Shown here in pieces: positions 1 through 12,327 of a stretch of 64,000 nt of DNA. Source of the stretch: Cotesia glomerata (Eukaryota > Arthropoda > Insecta > Hymenoptera > Braconidae). Location of the stretch: assembly GCF_020080835.1 (NCBI RefSeq), contig NC_058158.1:28972305-29036304 (forward strand), given 5' to 3'. A program made the position numbers and the translations under genes. How positions within the stretch are numbered: position 1 is the stretch's first letter; every line of letters starts with the position of its first letter. The notes under the pieces are model-generated. The model was not told where the DNA came from. It searched no databases and saw nothing but the letters and a program-made list of their open reading frames with translations.

Positions 1-53
1 TGCTCACGCTTAGTTTTGATTGGTTAAAGATGTACATTAATTTTTATTTATCA

Positions 54-326
54 CACTGATAGAAAGATTTGTTTATAGTTAAAAATATTTTTTAATATTT
101 AACAAATCATTTATTAAAGACCACTTTGTAGTATTAAACAAATATTTCTTAATATTTAAAATGATTTGTTTGTATTTAATCAACCTGATATTAATTTATT
201 AAATATTAATAAATCTTTTTAAATATACTAAGAAATATTTGTTGAGGATTAAAAAGTGATCTCTAATAAATGATTTGTTAAATACTAAAAAATATTTTTA
301 ACTATAAACAAATCCTTCTATCAGTG
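54..326. mobile_element. Palindromic MITE with CACTGATAGAA ends
   Basis: The two ends are long inverted repeats. The first about 65 bases, starting CACTGATAGAAAGATTTG, return in reverse complement at 262-326, ending in TTCTATCAGTG, with only a few mismatches. The centre is also AT-rich and repetitive. There is no open frame, so this is a non-autonomous fold-back or MITE copy. Related termini occur at 675-810 and 8659-9110. Confidence 0.7.
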
Positions 327-674
327 CAGTAGAAAATTTTGAAGTAGAAAAATTTATTTGAGTAAAAATAACTATAAAAATAAATTTACTTCCTTCATAT
401 TCAAAAATAAATAAGTATACAATCATTAATAAGACTCAAGTGTTGCCTACAAGTAGAATGAAGTATGTAATATTTAAATCTTGGCAAATGAAGTTGAAAT
501 AACTTACAATACTTTTAAAAAAAAATTTTTTTAAATACACAAATATCTCCAGAGATATTTATTGTTTGAATGTATAATTTTATACGAAGAGAAAAAAATG
601 AAATATAAAACTTTATTTTATTAATTCACGTCAGCTTATCATAAATTTTTTTTTGTCGGAATAATTATTTCTCT

Positions 675-810
675 GTACATTGATGGAAGCATTTCTTAGC
701 ATTTAAGAAGATTTCTTAGTATTTAAGAAATATTTCTTTAATACTAAGAAATGATTTCTTAAATACAAAAAAATCTTTTTAAATACTAAGAAATCCTTCT
801 ATTAGTGTAC
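675..810. mobile_element. Short diverged copy of the CACTGATAGAA MITE family
   Basis: The left end GTACATTGATGGAAGCATTT pairs with the right end, which reads GTACACTAATAGAAGGATTT on the other strand. The interior repeats the words ATTTCTTAGTATTTAAGAAA in both orientations. It is about half the length of the copy at 54-326, so it is probably an internally deleted member. It lies upstream of the first recognised exon of the muscle-type gene. Confidence 0.6.
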
Positions 811-1297
811 AAATATCACTAAAATAAATTGTAATGTGATTATTTAATCCCAAAATTTTCTTAATTTAATTTTAAACTGTCTATAACTTCAACAATTCAA
901 TAAATATTGAAAATTGTTTAAATTTTTTTGTTCAAAAAATTATTTTTTAATTTTTATACCAGTTTTCAGCAAATTTTTATGTACAATGTATGTCATTAAG
1001 AATAAAATTAGAAGAAGCCTAGATATGAATGAAATAAAATTATTTTCAACTTTTTAAAAGACAGTAGTCCCAACAATCAATAAATAGTATTAGTGACTAA
1101 TTTTCATATAAATCTGAATGATAAGACTAATATTGAGGTATTTGACACTTGGAAAGCGGCATTTAATAAATCATGCAAACACGTCGCTTCGCAATAAAAT
1201 AGCAAACAGCCTGATCATGCAATAATTCACATCGGAAAATATATAAATATAAATAAAAAAAATAGGTTGTGAATATTGGAAACGTTATGAAATACAG

Positions 1298-4200
1298 GTG
1301 AATAAATTACCTCACCATCTGCCTTACATTGCACACAAGAAGCTCGTCAGTGTTATCCATACACCTTATCCAGTTATTTTTCATGCATACACTGTACCCG
1401 CGCCAATACGAATTTATTCGCGAGTAAGACCCAGTGTTATTGCTGCGGAATTGCAGAGGATACGTAATCAAACACGACCTTCTAGTACCTCTTATGTGTC
1501 CAAGTACCTCAACTCCAGGGACAATATTGTAAGTTTATGAATAGTTACATTCTATTAACTCAAATTAACGGTGAAATTTTATTTTTTTTTTTACATTACA
1601 TTTCAATTCAATGAAATAAAATAAAATAAATAAATATGATTAAGCGAGCGGAAATGCGTCAGCTGATTCATATCGTGGGAGGATAAATTTAACTCAATTT
1701 AATTTAAATCCGAGTCAATGTTATTATTAAAAAGTGAATTAATTTAATATAAATAATAACTCTATATTTAAATTAAGGACTTCATGTTGATGATTAATGT
1801 TTAGAAATATGTAAACAAGATTTTACTTAAGTTGTTCTTTAAACATTTTATTATTATTATTTTTTTTTGTTGATAAAATACTTGTTGTTTTATAAATTAT
1901 TGATATTTCTATAGATGTTTGACGACGAGACTCGAGAAATTCGTGCTAGAGCTGATTCATTACTTCGTCGCATTCATGTTTTTGTACCACGACCAGTATC
2001 TAGGTAACCTTATTATCCTCAATTATGTTTTCCATTTCTTTTATGCGGTAAATCTTATTATTTACTCCTTGTAGTTTGTGATTTATAATTTGAATTAATT
2101 TTCTATGAGAGTGATTCTCTGTAAGGATGTTTTTTGTTGTCCCAGGCATTTTTTTATTAGAAAAATTGTTATTTTGTTACTAAAAAAAATTTATTACGAA
2201 AGTAAAAAAACATTTCTATTTGGAGCATTGAAAACTAAAATGAAATAAATTTTGGTTTTTTTGCTATAAATTCGTAAACCACCGAAATTATAGTCCCCTG
2301 GGCTGTCCCATTCCCAAAATTAAAATTTTAAGATTAAATTTTGTTATTCGTCAATAATATATAATTTGGTCCATAATGTTTATAAACTTAATTAGTTAAC
2401 TAACAATCTTCTTTAATAAAAAGTACCGAAAATTAATCTGTTTCATTAAATTCATTAAACTAAAGTTTGTCCCAGGCATTTTAAGATCAGTCTCCTGCCA
2501 GAAGTTCAAAGCCAAAAAAAAAATCCAGCGTGTTATTTTACCTTTTGTAAGATTTATAAGGATCTAACTAGCCTTGAGTTAATAACCATAGGGCTGTTGG
2601 GGCTTTATCGCCATTTTATTTAGTGTCAAAGCACCGTTTGTGCTGGAAATATGTGTCTGGGCTACTTTAAAACTCAGTCCCCTGGCAGCTATTTCTATTT
2701 ATAATTTATCCATAAAATTGGATCCATAAGTCTTAATATTATTCTAATTAATGTAAACATTCATTGAGAACTTGAAAAGTTAAATGCATTGAAATAGTTT
2801 GCTTGATTTTTCTCAATTTGATAAAAAAAAAAAACAGTCCCCTGGCAAGCAGTCCCCTGTCATGTTATATGGCAAAAGATACACAAATATCGAAAAAGCA
2901 AAAATTAATTCGGCTGTTTATTTATTATGATTAAGCTGATAGTTTTGTAGCCCTTGTTAATTTTTTTTCTAATAAAATCAAAAATAATTTGGTCGGACAA
3001 TTTTGTACAGATTTAAGACATCCTTACAGAGAATCACCCATGAACAAAAAACAAAAATGTTTCTGGCTGATTATTCCCAGAACTTACTACTTTTTTCTGA
3101 AGAAAGTTAAAAATACATTAATAATTCCATCGAAAATCGAATAAACACTTATTAAAAATTTTATACAGTGATTTCGCAGAGACAATAACACCAGAACGTA
3201 TGCGCAGCGATGATTACGTAAGACGAGTATTGACAGCGCGTAAAAACGCTAAAAAAGATGATGAGCCAGCTAACTGGTATGAGTCATCGGAACACCGTCA
3301 ATTCGGCAGTGGGCATTTAGCATCTGTTTCTTACACCGGAGGTAAACCCCATTCACGTAGGAGGCCTTACTACAAAGTTACCGATTTGCGTCCAGCTGAC
3401 GTTCAAAGTGACGTAAATCTCCTCAGTTACTACGCAAAGAATCGTCAGGCTGCGGCCAGTGCTTGTGAGTACTTTTCAAAACGACTACGTCACTGACAAT
3501 AAGTGCAGTAAACTGACACGCGATTTAAACAGACGTCACGTCAATACTATTTTTAATACATGTATCAAAGTAAACAATACAACGAAAATTAAGTATCATA
3601 TTGTTTTTATGAATTAGATCGATGGCAACGACCGAGTTATTTTGAAAATTTTTTTTGTCGGTATTTAACTATTTATACTTTTGAACTTTCTTAGACGTAA
3701 AAAAGTGTGAATGATTTATTTTCAAACGCCAAATATTGATTTCTCACTTTTAGACTTACTTTGGATTTGAATTTGATAAAATACTGTTTTTAAAATAATT
3801 TTAAATTCACGATTTGTCTAAAATTTAAAAGATAAAAAAAAAGTTATGACATTATTTCATATAAAATTTAATTCTTGATAGAAACAAAATTCTTGTCAAT
3901 TTTATTGAATATTTTGAGGTTTAGACAAAATTTAAATTTCAAGCAAAAAATTTCAATATTTCTAAAAATTAAATTATAAATTTTCCACTAAAAAAAACTG
4001 TAACCCATAAATTTTTTTAAAAGTTATGCTTAGTCATAATATGCCATCGATTTTAATTTACTAAAAATATAACTCGACACATCTCGATCACTTATTCAAT
4101 ATTATTTTATTTAGTATTTTTTTTATAAATAGAAGCAAAAAAAGTGTAAAAAGCGGCCATATGACGCTGTTGTGTGTGACGAATGTGATTTTTTTTAATA

Positions 4201-4524
4201 TTTTTTTACAACTCCTTCCTCTGATAACTGTTTTTTTTTTTTTGTTTGTTTATAAATTTTTTTTTTCTATTGTGTTTTGTGCACTCGTGTGGTCTTTATT
4301 TTTCTATTTTTTTTCTTGTCTATCGTCGTCACTGTTTACTTTTGTTTTTAATTTTTTTTTCACTGTTTGTGTGTTAATTGTCTATGCAAAACACAAGCAC
4401 AATAAAAATCTAAACATGTATCAATCGATAAATTGAAAATAAACAATAAGCGAATTTAAGTATACAAAAAGTATCTAAATAATTGGTGTTAATTTATTTT
4501 TTATTATTTACAAAATTATAATAC

Positions 4525-4567
<43 letters not shown>

Positions 4568-7500
4568 AGATGGTACCATTATTACTGAGAATATTTTTTT
4601 ATAATTATTTATTTGCTCAGTAATATATAATAATAAAACATGCAAACAAGTCACACTATGACTCAGGTTTCAAAGATCCATAGCAGACAAATCCAAGTAA
4701 AGCAAGTAAAGTCTGAACATAAAAATAAAAATAAAAAAACAACAAAGAACGCTGATTGTTGATTAAGTGCAGAGAAACCTGGGGATTTGTTGAATATTTC
4801 AGGCCAAGGATGGAGAACCCGCGTACCAGAGCTTAATGAGGACCCCACAAAAAAGAAAAAACAACAGGCTGAAGAAGATCAAGACGCAATACCCGAACTC
4901 GACGAGGAATAATTTATTATCATATTTTGTGATATTACAAACCTAAATACCTTTTTTTTCTTAATTTATCAAAAAATAAAATATGTCTTCCATTACTGAT
5001 TATGATTATATATTTGAACTTTAACGTAACTGCAATTACAATGAGTAACGTGTTATTTATTTAATTAAAACAAATTTAAAGCAGAATAATAATTATTTAA
5101 ATAAAGCTGAATAAATTAAATAGTTTTTTATAAATTTATATTCACATAGAGATTTCTTTGAATTTTTTTGGGTAATTGACGGCAAGAATTTTACGTCGTT
5201 AAATATTTAAGAAATAGGGGAGATAAGTCGAGGGTAAATGGGTTTCTCAAAACTTTTCTTCTTGAAAAAAGTACTAAGAAGAAAAACAAATCATGGAACA
5301 AATTTAACTGCCGTTAATTTAAGTAAAAAATGGATCCGCGTAGAATCGATTTTTAAGTTTTCTTATTGTTGCTAAAAATTTTATTTAATTAGTACGTCAT
5401 TTTCACTGTTTGAAAGTCGTTTTTTTCATCTCAAAACTGATTAAAACTTCATAATTTAATTAATTTATATAACATTTAAAGAGTCTTTATGAATGTAAAG
5501 TAATAAAAAAATATATTTAATTTATTTATAGCTTAAAAAAAGTTTATAATTTTTTCTTCTACTTGATGTCAGTTAAGTTGAAGCAAAATAAATATATTAA
5601 TAATAACAATAACGAAGTGAATTAATATAATAGCTAAAAGTAAAATTGTATTAAAATTGTTGAAAATTAGAAAGCAGAATTAAAACTCTAAAATAAAAGT
5701 AGAAAAATTTTGAAGAAATAAATTTTTTAAACATACTGCTTAACGAATAGTTTGCGTATTGGTATGTAAAGTAATTGACCCCCAGCTGAGAGTGGTAGTT
5801 TTTGTTTATGAGGTAAGCTTTTGTTTGTAGATAAGCGCTGGAATGTGCTTTTGAATTTTTAACATCAGGCAAACATTATTTATTTATATCACATAAATTA
5901 TTTAAATGAAAACAACACGAACACCGCTAATAAATAAATTCTACTAGAACTAACAGAAACTTTCTATCTTCATTATTAACAGAGCTAAGTAGTGACTAAT
6001 GACTATGATAATTAGCGAAGCTTAGCAGTACTTTGCTTGATGCACGATGTGATAATGGTAGAAATTTGTCTGGTAACTAAGTAACTAACTTTGTATTAAA
6101 TGTCTATTATGTGTATTCCTTAGATCCCGACGCTCCGCTCACTGAAAGAGAGCTGAGAAAGGGTTAGTATCGGTGTTGTGTTGTACGAAAAATATAAATA
6201 ATGTTATATCATGATCCAAAGTCATACTTTTATTAACCAAAACAATAACAAAATAATTTTAGCACGTGCATTGGCTGAAGATCGAGTTTATTCGCCCAGA
6301 AAAGGTAAATAACAGCCATATTTCATGAATATTAATTAAATATCATATCTAAGGTCAAGATTTTTGCCAAAATTTCAAAATTAATGGTTTAAATTTTAGA
6401 TCTTACAACAAAAATATTGATCCCATAAAATGTCTCGTATGATTTTTTTATGCGACTAATATTTTTACCGTAATTCCAAAATTAAGATTCCTAATGAATG
6501 ATTCAAATTTTTGCTAATTATAAAAATCTCCATTTTTAAATTACGGCTTTCTTATTTATTCTTCCTGCCAAAAAATTATAAGAGATTTTTTTTAGAAAAT
6601 TAAATGTTGAACAACTTTTATCAGAAAAAATTTATTATACAATCAATATTTTCGCCTCAATATCAAAAATTTAACACCATTAATCATTAATTGTTATTTT
6701 GAATTTAAGAAAAAAATCCTGGCTACAATCATGTCATTATGTCATTCATTAAACAATCATTGTCATGTTTATCCTCAGCATCACCAGATCCAGAACCTAT
6801 TTCTAAGCCAGATTTAGCAAGTGTATATCAATCGGAACCTAAATGGGCTCCTGAACCGAAACCAGTTTCAAAGTTTGTTCGTGAGCCTGAACCAGAACCA
6901 GAGCCAGAGCCAGAACCTGAACCAATTGTGGCTTCTGAACCAGAACCAGAGGTAGTGCCAGAACCGGAACCAATTGTCGAAGTTAAAACTAAATCAAAGC
7001 GGAAAATAGCTAAATCAAAACCTGTAGTAAACACTGAACCAGAATCAGAACCTGAACCAGTTAAAGTAGAACCGGTAATAGCTGAAACAGAACCTGAACC
7101 TGTACTAGCTGAGGCAGAACCAGAACCTGCTGTCGCAGAACCAGAACCTACAGTTGCGGAACCAGAACCAGAACCAGAACCTCAAGTAGAATCTCAACCA
7201 GAACCAGAAGTAATACAAGGACAATTGGTTGAGGCTGAAATTGAACCGGAACAAGTGATTCAACCAGAACCTGAGCCGGCAGAAAATGAAGTAGAATTGA
7301 TAGATAAAGATGTTGTAATTGTTGAAGAAAGTACAGAACAAATGCCTCCGTTAGAAAACGATGAAGGTGTTCCAGTAGAACAGACTGAAGTTCCAGAGCA
7401 ATCAGATTTCTTGCCCACAGAAAAAGACGAACAAGATGACAATCAAGGAGACGATGAGGGTATGTCTCGTAAACTCGGGCTTCTACGACTTCTTGAAAAG

Positions 7501-9930
7501 TGTACCCTCAGACAGTAAACCGACGCTAATTATTACAATGTACTCTTCTCTGCTATTTTCTTCTCTTCTCTAATCTATATTATATTCTTATATTTTATCA
7601 TATCACTATTTATCTGTCCTTATATTAGTAGTCATCTCAATAGTCATGTCACGATTAGTATCTACGTACATACTGAATGTTGCACGTTAAAAGTATTTTA
7701 TGTGATATATCTTTAATGTTATAAAATTATCATTTCTTCCATTAATTTCACTTAAAAATGACGCTACCGAAAAGAAAATAAATACTGAAAGATAAATATT
7801 AAATGACGAGAGACCTTTGAGTGAATCTGATGCATGACAGCGGAAAGAACCACGTAATCAGCATGATATTATTTTTTGTATATTTTTTTTTAGTGCTGCA
7901 ACGTAAACTCGATGACGAGGAATTAAGAAGGCAAGTGGAGGAACTTGAAAGGCAAGCTGAGGAGGAGAAAAGGAGGCAAGCCGAGGAGGCCAGGTAACCA
8001 ATACCTGGACTCTTCGACGGCCTCCGTTTTTCGTAAACCTGTATGTGCTTTGATGCTATTTAGGTTGGCCGAAGAAAGATGGAAAGCGGAAATTGAGGAG
8101 CGGGCGCGATTGGAGGAAGAGAAACGTCAGGCACGGCTCAGAGAAATCGAGGAACAGGAACGTCTGGAGGGCGAAAGACAAGCTGAGGAAGCGAGACTTG
8201 AAGCTGAACGTATTCGAGATGTGAAAATTGCTGAAGAACAAAGGTATTTAATTTTATAAATACTTAAATTTTATTGGGAAAGAATATTTATTTATATTAT
8301 CATTATTATCATAGACGGGCTGCCAAAGAAGAGGCTATTCTAGCACTCGAGGAAGAAGAGCGTTATGCTATCGAGAAAGCTGCTGAAGAAGCTCGTAAGA
8401 GACAAGAGCGTGAAGAAAAATTGGTGTCAGAAGTTGATCTTGGGGCAGCAGATGATGCTGTAGCTGCTGAATCGAGTGTAGATGAGTGCCATTGTCATGA
8501 CGATGTTAACTCACATGATCATGAGGAAAGACCGGACAGTCCAGATGCTGATGATGATACTCACGTAAATACTTTTATTATTATTTATTTATTTATTTTC
8601 CTTATACACAACCCAACAGTCTAATGGCCAATAACAGGGTTTCAAAAAGATACATGCTCTGATAGAAAATTTATGTTGACTCAAGAGATATTTTCTTGAT
8701 CTAAGAATTTATTTTGGAAGACAGGTGATTATTTTGCTTTAAGAATTTCTTGTCTTGATTTAGATTTTCTTGGCTTAAGAGCTACATTATCTTCAATCGA
8801 TACATTTAAGTTTTTCAATCAAAATAACATTATCGTTTAAAAAACTTAAAATAATTCATCAAAGTATATTTCAAAAACTAAATAGTCTTTAATTGTTATA
8901 CCAAAAAAAAATTATTTCTTGGAAATAAGTAAATTAATGACTCAAAAAAAAGCCATTCTTAACACAAGTCGGTAACATCTTGAATCAATGTTATTGCCTA
9001 TCTTGAACCAAGAGACAAAAATTCTTGAAAGAAATATATCTATATCTAGTTTCAAGAGTTCAAGTTTTGAACAAAAAAAGTTTCTTGAATCAAGACTGTT
9101 TTTCTATCAGTGTGAGTTAATCAGAATGGCACATGTATTCAACAGTCTTGTGGACATCATATTTCTCACAATATAGAATCATTTCTTATAACAAAGCAAC
9201 AACATTCTTTAACTAAGAGTATTGACAACATTATCAAGCATTAGGTAGATTATATCCCACTTAGTATTTTATTAATTAATGGTGAAATATTAATATATTT
9301 GTTAACCAATAAATTTATCAGTATCATTAGCTATACAATATAAATATAATACAATATTATTGATGATAGTGAAATTAACAGATATCTATCAATTTTTTGG
9401 ATTTTTTTAATAATTAAATTATTATGAAATAATTTTAATTAAATAATTCCACAGCCAGAAATTTAAAAAAATTACACGTGCAAATTTTTTTAAAAATGTT
9501 TTTTTTATTGATTTTTAATAGAAAAAAAAAACTGTCAGATATCTACTGATTTCAGTATCAAATTTTGAATTGATCGAGCTAGGAATTTCGGAGTTATTCC
9601 GAAAAAACACTTTTTTCGGTTTTCTTTCGTTCACGATATCTCTCGAACGAATCAACCGATTTTGACCGGACTGGTTGCGATCGACGTGGTTTTTTGAGGG
9701 TAAGAGCTGATTAGTTTTTGGAATTGAACCATCAAGCCGTTTAAAAGTTATTCCAAAAAAACCACATTTGAAAAAATTTTTTTTTTCAGTTTTTTGAAGA
9801 TTTCTCAAAATCTATTGATCTGAATCGGTTTAAATAGTTTTCAAAATCTAAGTTTGGTCAAGCCCTTTCGAATGGCACCAACCGCGATGAAATCGGTCAA
9901 GCCGTTCAAAAGTTATAAGCGGTTCACATA

Positions 9931-9963
<33 letters not shown>

Positions 9964-12327
9964 CGTGACAACCTCGCGGAGATAGTCAGGGAAGCTTCCT
10001 GTGATCTTAAAACGTCGAGATCTGATGAAAACTCGATTTTTGCAAAACGGGGTGAAAACAATAACTTCTCGATTTTTGAAAATCTTCGATTTTCTTAGCG
10101 GGAAGTTAAAAAAGCCCCTGGGGGTCATCTTGAGTTGTAGTCTAATTTAATTGTCCCAAATTGTTCATCTCCTGATCTCATCTAAGTATGCCGCATCTGT
10201 CTGGAGCCACCAGTAATTTTTATTAAGACGGTGTGTGTCGCAGAGGTCCACTTTTAGCAGTGATGTCGAGAACATCCTATTTGAGCCTTAAAAAAGTTCG
10301 GTTGTTAGCTTTTTATTGAAGCAATGTCGTCTCGCATGGTAGATGATTGGAAGGTTATTTTCATCTTGTAGTAGGCCTCTGCGATCATCACAGAAAGTGA
10401 ACATCTCTGGAGTGACGTAGCCAGATGTACAAGCATTAAGACAGATGTTATCATCGGGGCAGATTAAGTCATCCATTGAGGGATTGTCAATGCTTCTATA
10501 GTTAGCTTAGTAGTTCCTGCCTAATTTGAGGTAGAAACAGTCTATTCTAGTGATATTAGCTTCTTGGTAAATCTTCTTATTACTTAATCTTTCCCGATAG
10601 TCTGTCTCAGGTTTACGATACATGCCAATACTGGAACGTATCGCTGATCTCTCCAATCTCCTGTACTTTTCCATGACCGTGTGATTCATGTTCCAGAGTA
10701 TAGGTGCAGCGTAGGTGATCAATGGGCGGATCAATAACTGATAGCAAATGAGTTTTGCTTTGGAAGACAGGTTTCTGTTATAAAATATTCTGGAGTTAAT
10801 TTTTATTGCCTTTTTGGCTTTTTCAAGTTGTGCTTTATGATGGTTTTTCATGTGCAGTAGATGGTCAAAGGTAACGCCTAGGTATTTTACAATTTTTTTA
10901 ACTGGTATATCAGTTTTTTGACCCAGATGATCAGTTATTGTGATCTTGGCCGCCTTTATCCTGTTATATTGCGACACTTTTATTTGTTTACAGGGACGTC
11001 TGAAGAAGATTATTTCACTTTTCAGCCCATTGATCTTCAAATTCCATCTCAAATAATGGTCATTGATTTTATTAACTCGGTCTTGCAGTTTGGCTGTGAT
11101 GATGTCTACATTGGGGTCAGCTATGTAGATGACTCTGTCATCCGCCAATGAAAGTGTCTCAGATAGCCTAACTGGTAGAGTCTCGGGCGCGCAACTAGAT
11201 GAACCGGGTTCGAGTCCCGAACTAGGCTGTCCGAAGTATTTTGTTTTATTTTATTGTCCGTGACAGTAGCGTAAAATCACCGTATTTCGACAGTATATTG
11301 AGCGTACAGCGTCGGTCATAACATCGTAGATTCACTTGCGTATGCACCGTATATATTCAATAAATTTATAGTAGACATCGTTCACAACGGTATCCGATGC
11401 TGATTGACAGATCGCTCGGTAAGAACGAACTTTATACAGTGAAACGACCGTGAAACAACCGTCAATCGACCGTGCTTTCACCGTGTCGCCGAAACCGCCA
11501 GGGATTATTATTAAAATTTCTTTACAAAAAAAAATTTATATATTGAACTCACGTGAACTTAATGGATTAAAATTAGAAGTTCTTAAATACTTGATTGTAA
11601 AAAAAAATGCTTTTTTATTCATAAGAATCATAGAAAGTAAAAAACTGATAAAAAGTAAATTTATTTTAAACAATTCTGGAGTCTTGAAATTTTTAAAAAA
11701 TTTACAATTTTTCAATGAAAAAAACACAAATTGTTAATTATTTTGAAATTTAAAATTTTTTATTGACTTTATGTAATTTAATAATTTTCAATATTGTATA
11801 AAATGGAAATTATATTTCTTGAAAAAATTATTTTTGCCTACATAAGCCATTAATAATTATTCAGACTGTCAAGATATTTATAGTTAAATAATCCAGTCGT
11901 TGAGTTAAGATTTATTTTAAAGTATCGGATCAAGAAATATGATGATTTTACTCAATACTAATTGCACAACAAATGTCATCATTTTTTATATATAAAATTA
12001 TATGTGGCAATAATACATATTTTATGTGACGAAATTTTTAAATTAATGTTAAACAATTGTTCAAAATAATTCGCAATAAGTTAAAATAAATTATGATATA
12101 TTGTATCTATCATTGAGAACTAAAATATGCAAAATTTTTTAATTTAGATCGAAGAAGAAGCTGCTTGTATATCGACAGATCACGATGATTTGAGCGAACA
12201 GCCCTACGACGGAGAACATGAAGGCTTCAACAGTGTAAATGAATTGGACACACCAGTGGAGAACGATGTACGGGTTGAGGAAGAAACAAACACAGAAGAC
12301 GATGATGATGATGAGAAGGCGGCTTAA
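1298..12327 (+). CDS. Muscle-type protein, tentatively myofilin; long isoform, 5' partial
   Basis: Exons joined by GT-AG sites with consistent phase: 1298-1528, 1915-2003, 3169-3464, 6124-6162, 6263-6304, 6779-7459, 7894-7993, 8064-8243, 8315-8564, 12148-12327; 2088 nt, 695 residues. Exon 1 has an acceptor (tacag at 1293-1297) but no ATG, so upstream exons are missing or unseen. Exon 2 begins exactly with ATG (1915) and could start a shorter protein. Exons 2-3 encode a basic domain with RARADSLLRRIH, then HSRRRPYYK and DVNLLSYYAKNRQ. Exon 6 is a 227-codon Glu-Pro repeat, exons 7-9 are a charged coiled coil rich in EEER, and the C-terminus is acidic. I associate the basic domain with insect myofilin, a thick-filament protein, but from memory only, so no symbol is given. 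The Glu-Pro stretch resembles elastic PEVK-like segments. Introns host several transposons. Exon structure confidence is higher than the name. Confidence 0.65.
2109..3039. mobile_element. 931-bp DNA transposon relic, TIR GTGATTCTCTGTAAGGATGT
   Basis: The left end GAGTGATTCTCTGTAAGGAT and the right end ATCCTTACAGAGAATCACCC are inverted. ATGA is present on both sides (2105-2108, 3040-3043), a plausible 4-bp target duplication. The interior has no long open frame but repeats AGTCCCCTGGC and GTCCCAGGCATTTT several times. A shorter inverted copy lies at 28065-28842. It sits in the second intron of the muscle-type gene. The superfamily is not clear. Confidence 0.75.
4525..4567. repeat. (TTA)n microsatellite
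   Basis: About 14 uninterrupted TTA units in an intron of the muscle-type gene. Similar AAT/TTA tracts occur at 12570-12604, 31337-31366, 38005-38040 (coding) and 49207-49254. Confidence 0.9.
4803..4912 (+). CDS. Alternative terminal exon, short isoform of the muscle-type gene
   Basis: The acceptor ATATTTCAG ends at 4802. Joined to the phase-1 base T3464 of the third exon, the frame runs Cys-Gln-Gly-Trp-Arg-Thr-Arg-Val-Pro-Glu-Leu, then a Lys4 run and an acidic tail ending ELDEE, with TAA at 4910-4912. The short isoform (231+89+296+110 nt) is 241 residues from the first visible exon, or 164 residues from the ATG at 1915. The latter matches the roughly 20-kDa size I associate with insect myofilin (memory, not checked). 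An AATAAA lies 63 bases after the stop. The open frame, phase match, coding-like composition and poly(A) signal support a real exon; transcript evidence is absent. Confidence 0.6.
4975..4980 (+). terminator. Poly(A) signal for the short isoform
   Basis: A perfect AATAAA sits 63 bases downstream of the alternative stop at 4912, a normal distance for insect 3' ends. In such AT-rich DNA the hexamer is common, so only its position supports it. Confidence 0.4.
6779..7459 (+). repeat. Coding Glu-Pro repeat exon
   Basis: A 681-nt exon of the muscle-type gene. The protein is dominated by EPEPEP and AEPEPE units for about 160 residues, broken by a basic patch (KSKRKIAKSK) and followed by an acidic stretch. 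Codons alternate GAA/GAG with CCA/CCT, so the repeat has drifted at the nucleotide level while the protein stays regular; this argues for selection on the protein. Phase 1 at both ends means it can be skipped without a frame change. The reverse strand is open only because the repeat has no stop complements. Confidence 0.75.
8659..9110. mobile_element. MITE with CTGATAGAAAA ends
   Basis: Ends CTGATAGAAAA and TTTTCTATCAG are perfect 11-bp inverted repeats. The inner arms carry words such as CTTGAATCAAGA in both orientations. About 450 bp with no coding capacity, in the last intron of the muscle-type gene. The terminal motif resembles the elements at 54-326 and 675-810. Confidence 0.65.
9365..9562. 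mobile_element. MITE of the GAAATTAGCAGACATCT family
   Basis: Left end TAGTGAAATTAACAGATATC and right end GATATCTACTGATTTCAGTA form an inverted pair around about 150 bp of A/T-rich DNA. The same family recurs at 35037-35220, 53632-53826 and 55010-55212, and a sister form with GTTAGCCGACATCT ends occurs at 34826-35012, 54716-54916 and, split, at 58308/63736. It is the most abundant small element in the window. Confidence 0.6.
9575..10135. repeat. Unclassified repeat-like segment with a (CA)14 tract
   Basis: Contains phrases that look transposon-derived rather than host-coding (AACGGGGTGAAAACAATAAC, CTCGCGGAGATAGTCAGG) plus a (CA)n run at 9935-9963. Local palindromes occur, such as TCGATTTTTGAAAATCTTCG and runs of A/T around CGGTTTTC. 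It lies immediately 3' (on the minus strand) of the Jockey-like fragment. It may be that element's 3' region or a separate non-autonomous repeat; no second copy is in this window to decide. Confidence 0.4.
10285..11160 (-). mobile_element. Jockey-like non-LTR retrotransposon fragment (RT C-terminal part)
   Basis: The minus frame 11148-10507 encodes the end of a reverse transcriptase. It starts at the catalytic box as LADD (usually F/YADD), then has the downstream KTE-like element (GLKSEIIFFRRP) and the VKYLGVTFDHLL motif followed by the thumb. After a frame break near 10500, a second frame 10476-10288 continues with a C-terminal tail ending NKKLTTELF. Everything 5' of the LADD box is missing, so it is a 5'-truncated or deleted, inactive copy. 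The spacing of the motifs and the AIYxA-type context are typical of the Jockey clade. It lies antisense in the last intron of the muscle-type gene. Confidence 0.75.
11164..11230 (+). tRNA. tRNA-like sequence (pseudo-tRNA or SINE head), not a functional tRNA
   Basis: Box A TAGCCTAACTGG (11164-11175) and box B GGTTCGAGTCC (11207-11217) both fit RNA polymerase III promoter consensus at normal spacing. The T-arm has a 4-bp CGGG/CCCG stem, and AGCCTA pairs with TAGGCT at the outer ends. A normal D-stem and a 7-bp acceptor stem cannot be formed, so I regard it as a degenerate or SINE-type tRNA derivative. It abuts the truncated Jockey fragment. Confidence 0.4.

Noticed and set aside
4161..4436. Phe/Leu-rich 91-codon frame resembling a membrane protein
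   Set aside because: Produced by T-runs in an intron; no start context, splice sites or conserved residues.
6828..7442. Open frames on the minus strand rich in Gly-Ser and Phe-Trp opposite the Glu-Pro exon
   Set aside because: They are the mirror of GAA/CCA codon repeats, which cannot make stops on the other strand; no splice sites or motifs.
10918..11151. Plus-strand 77-codon frame
   Set aside because: Antisense to the Jockey-like RT fragment.
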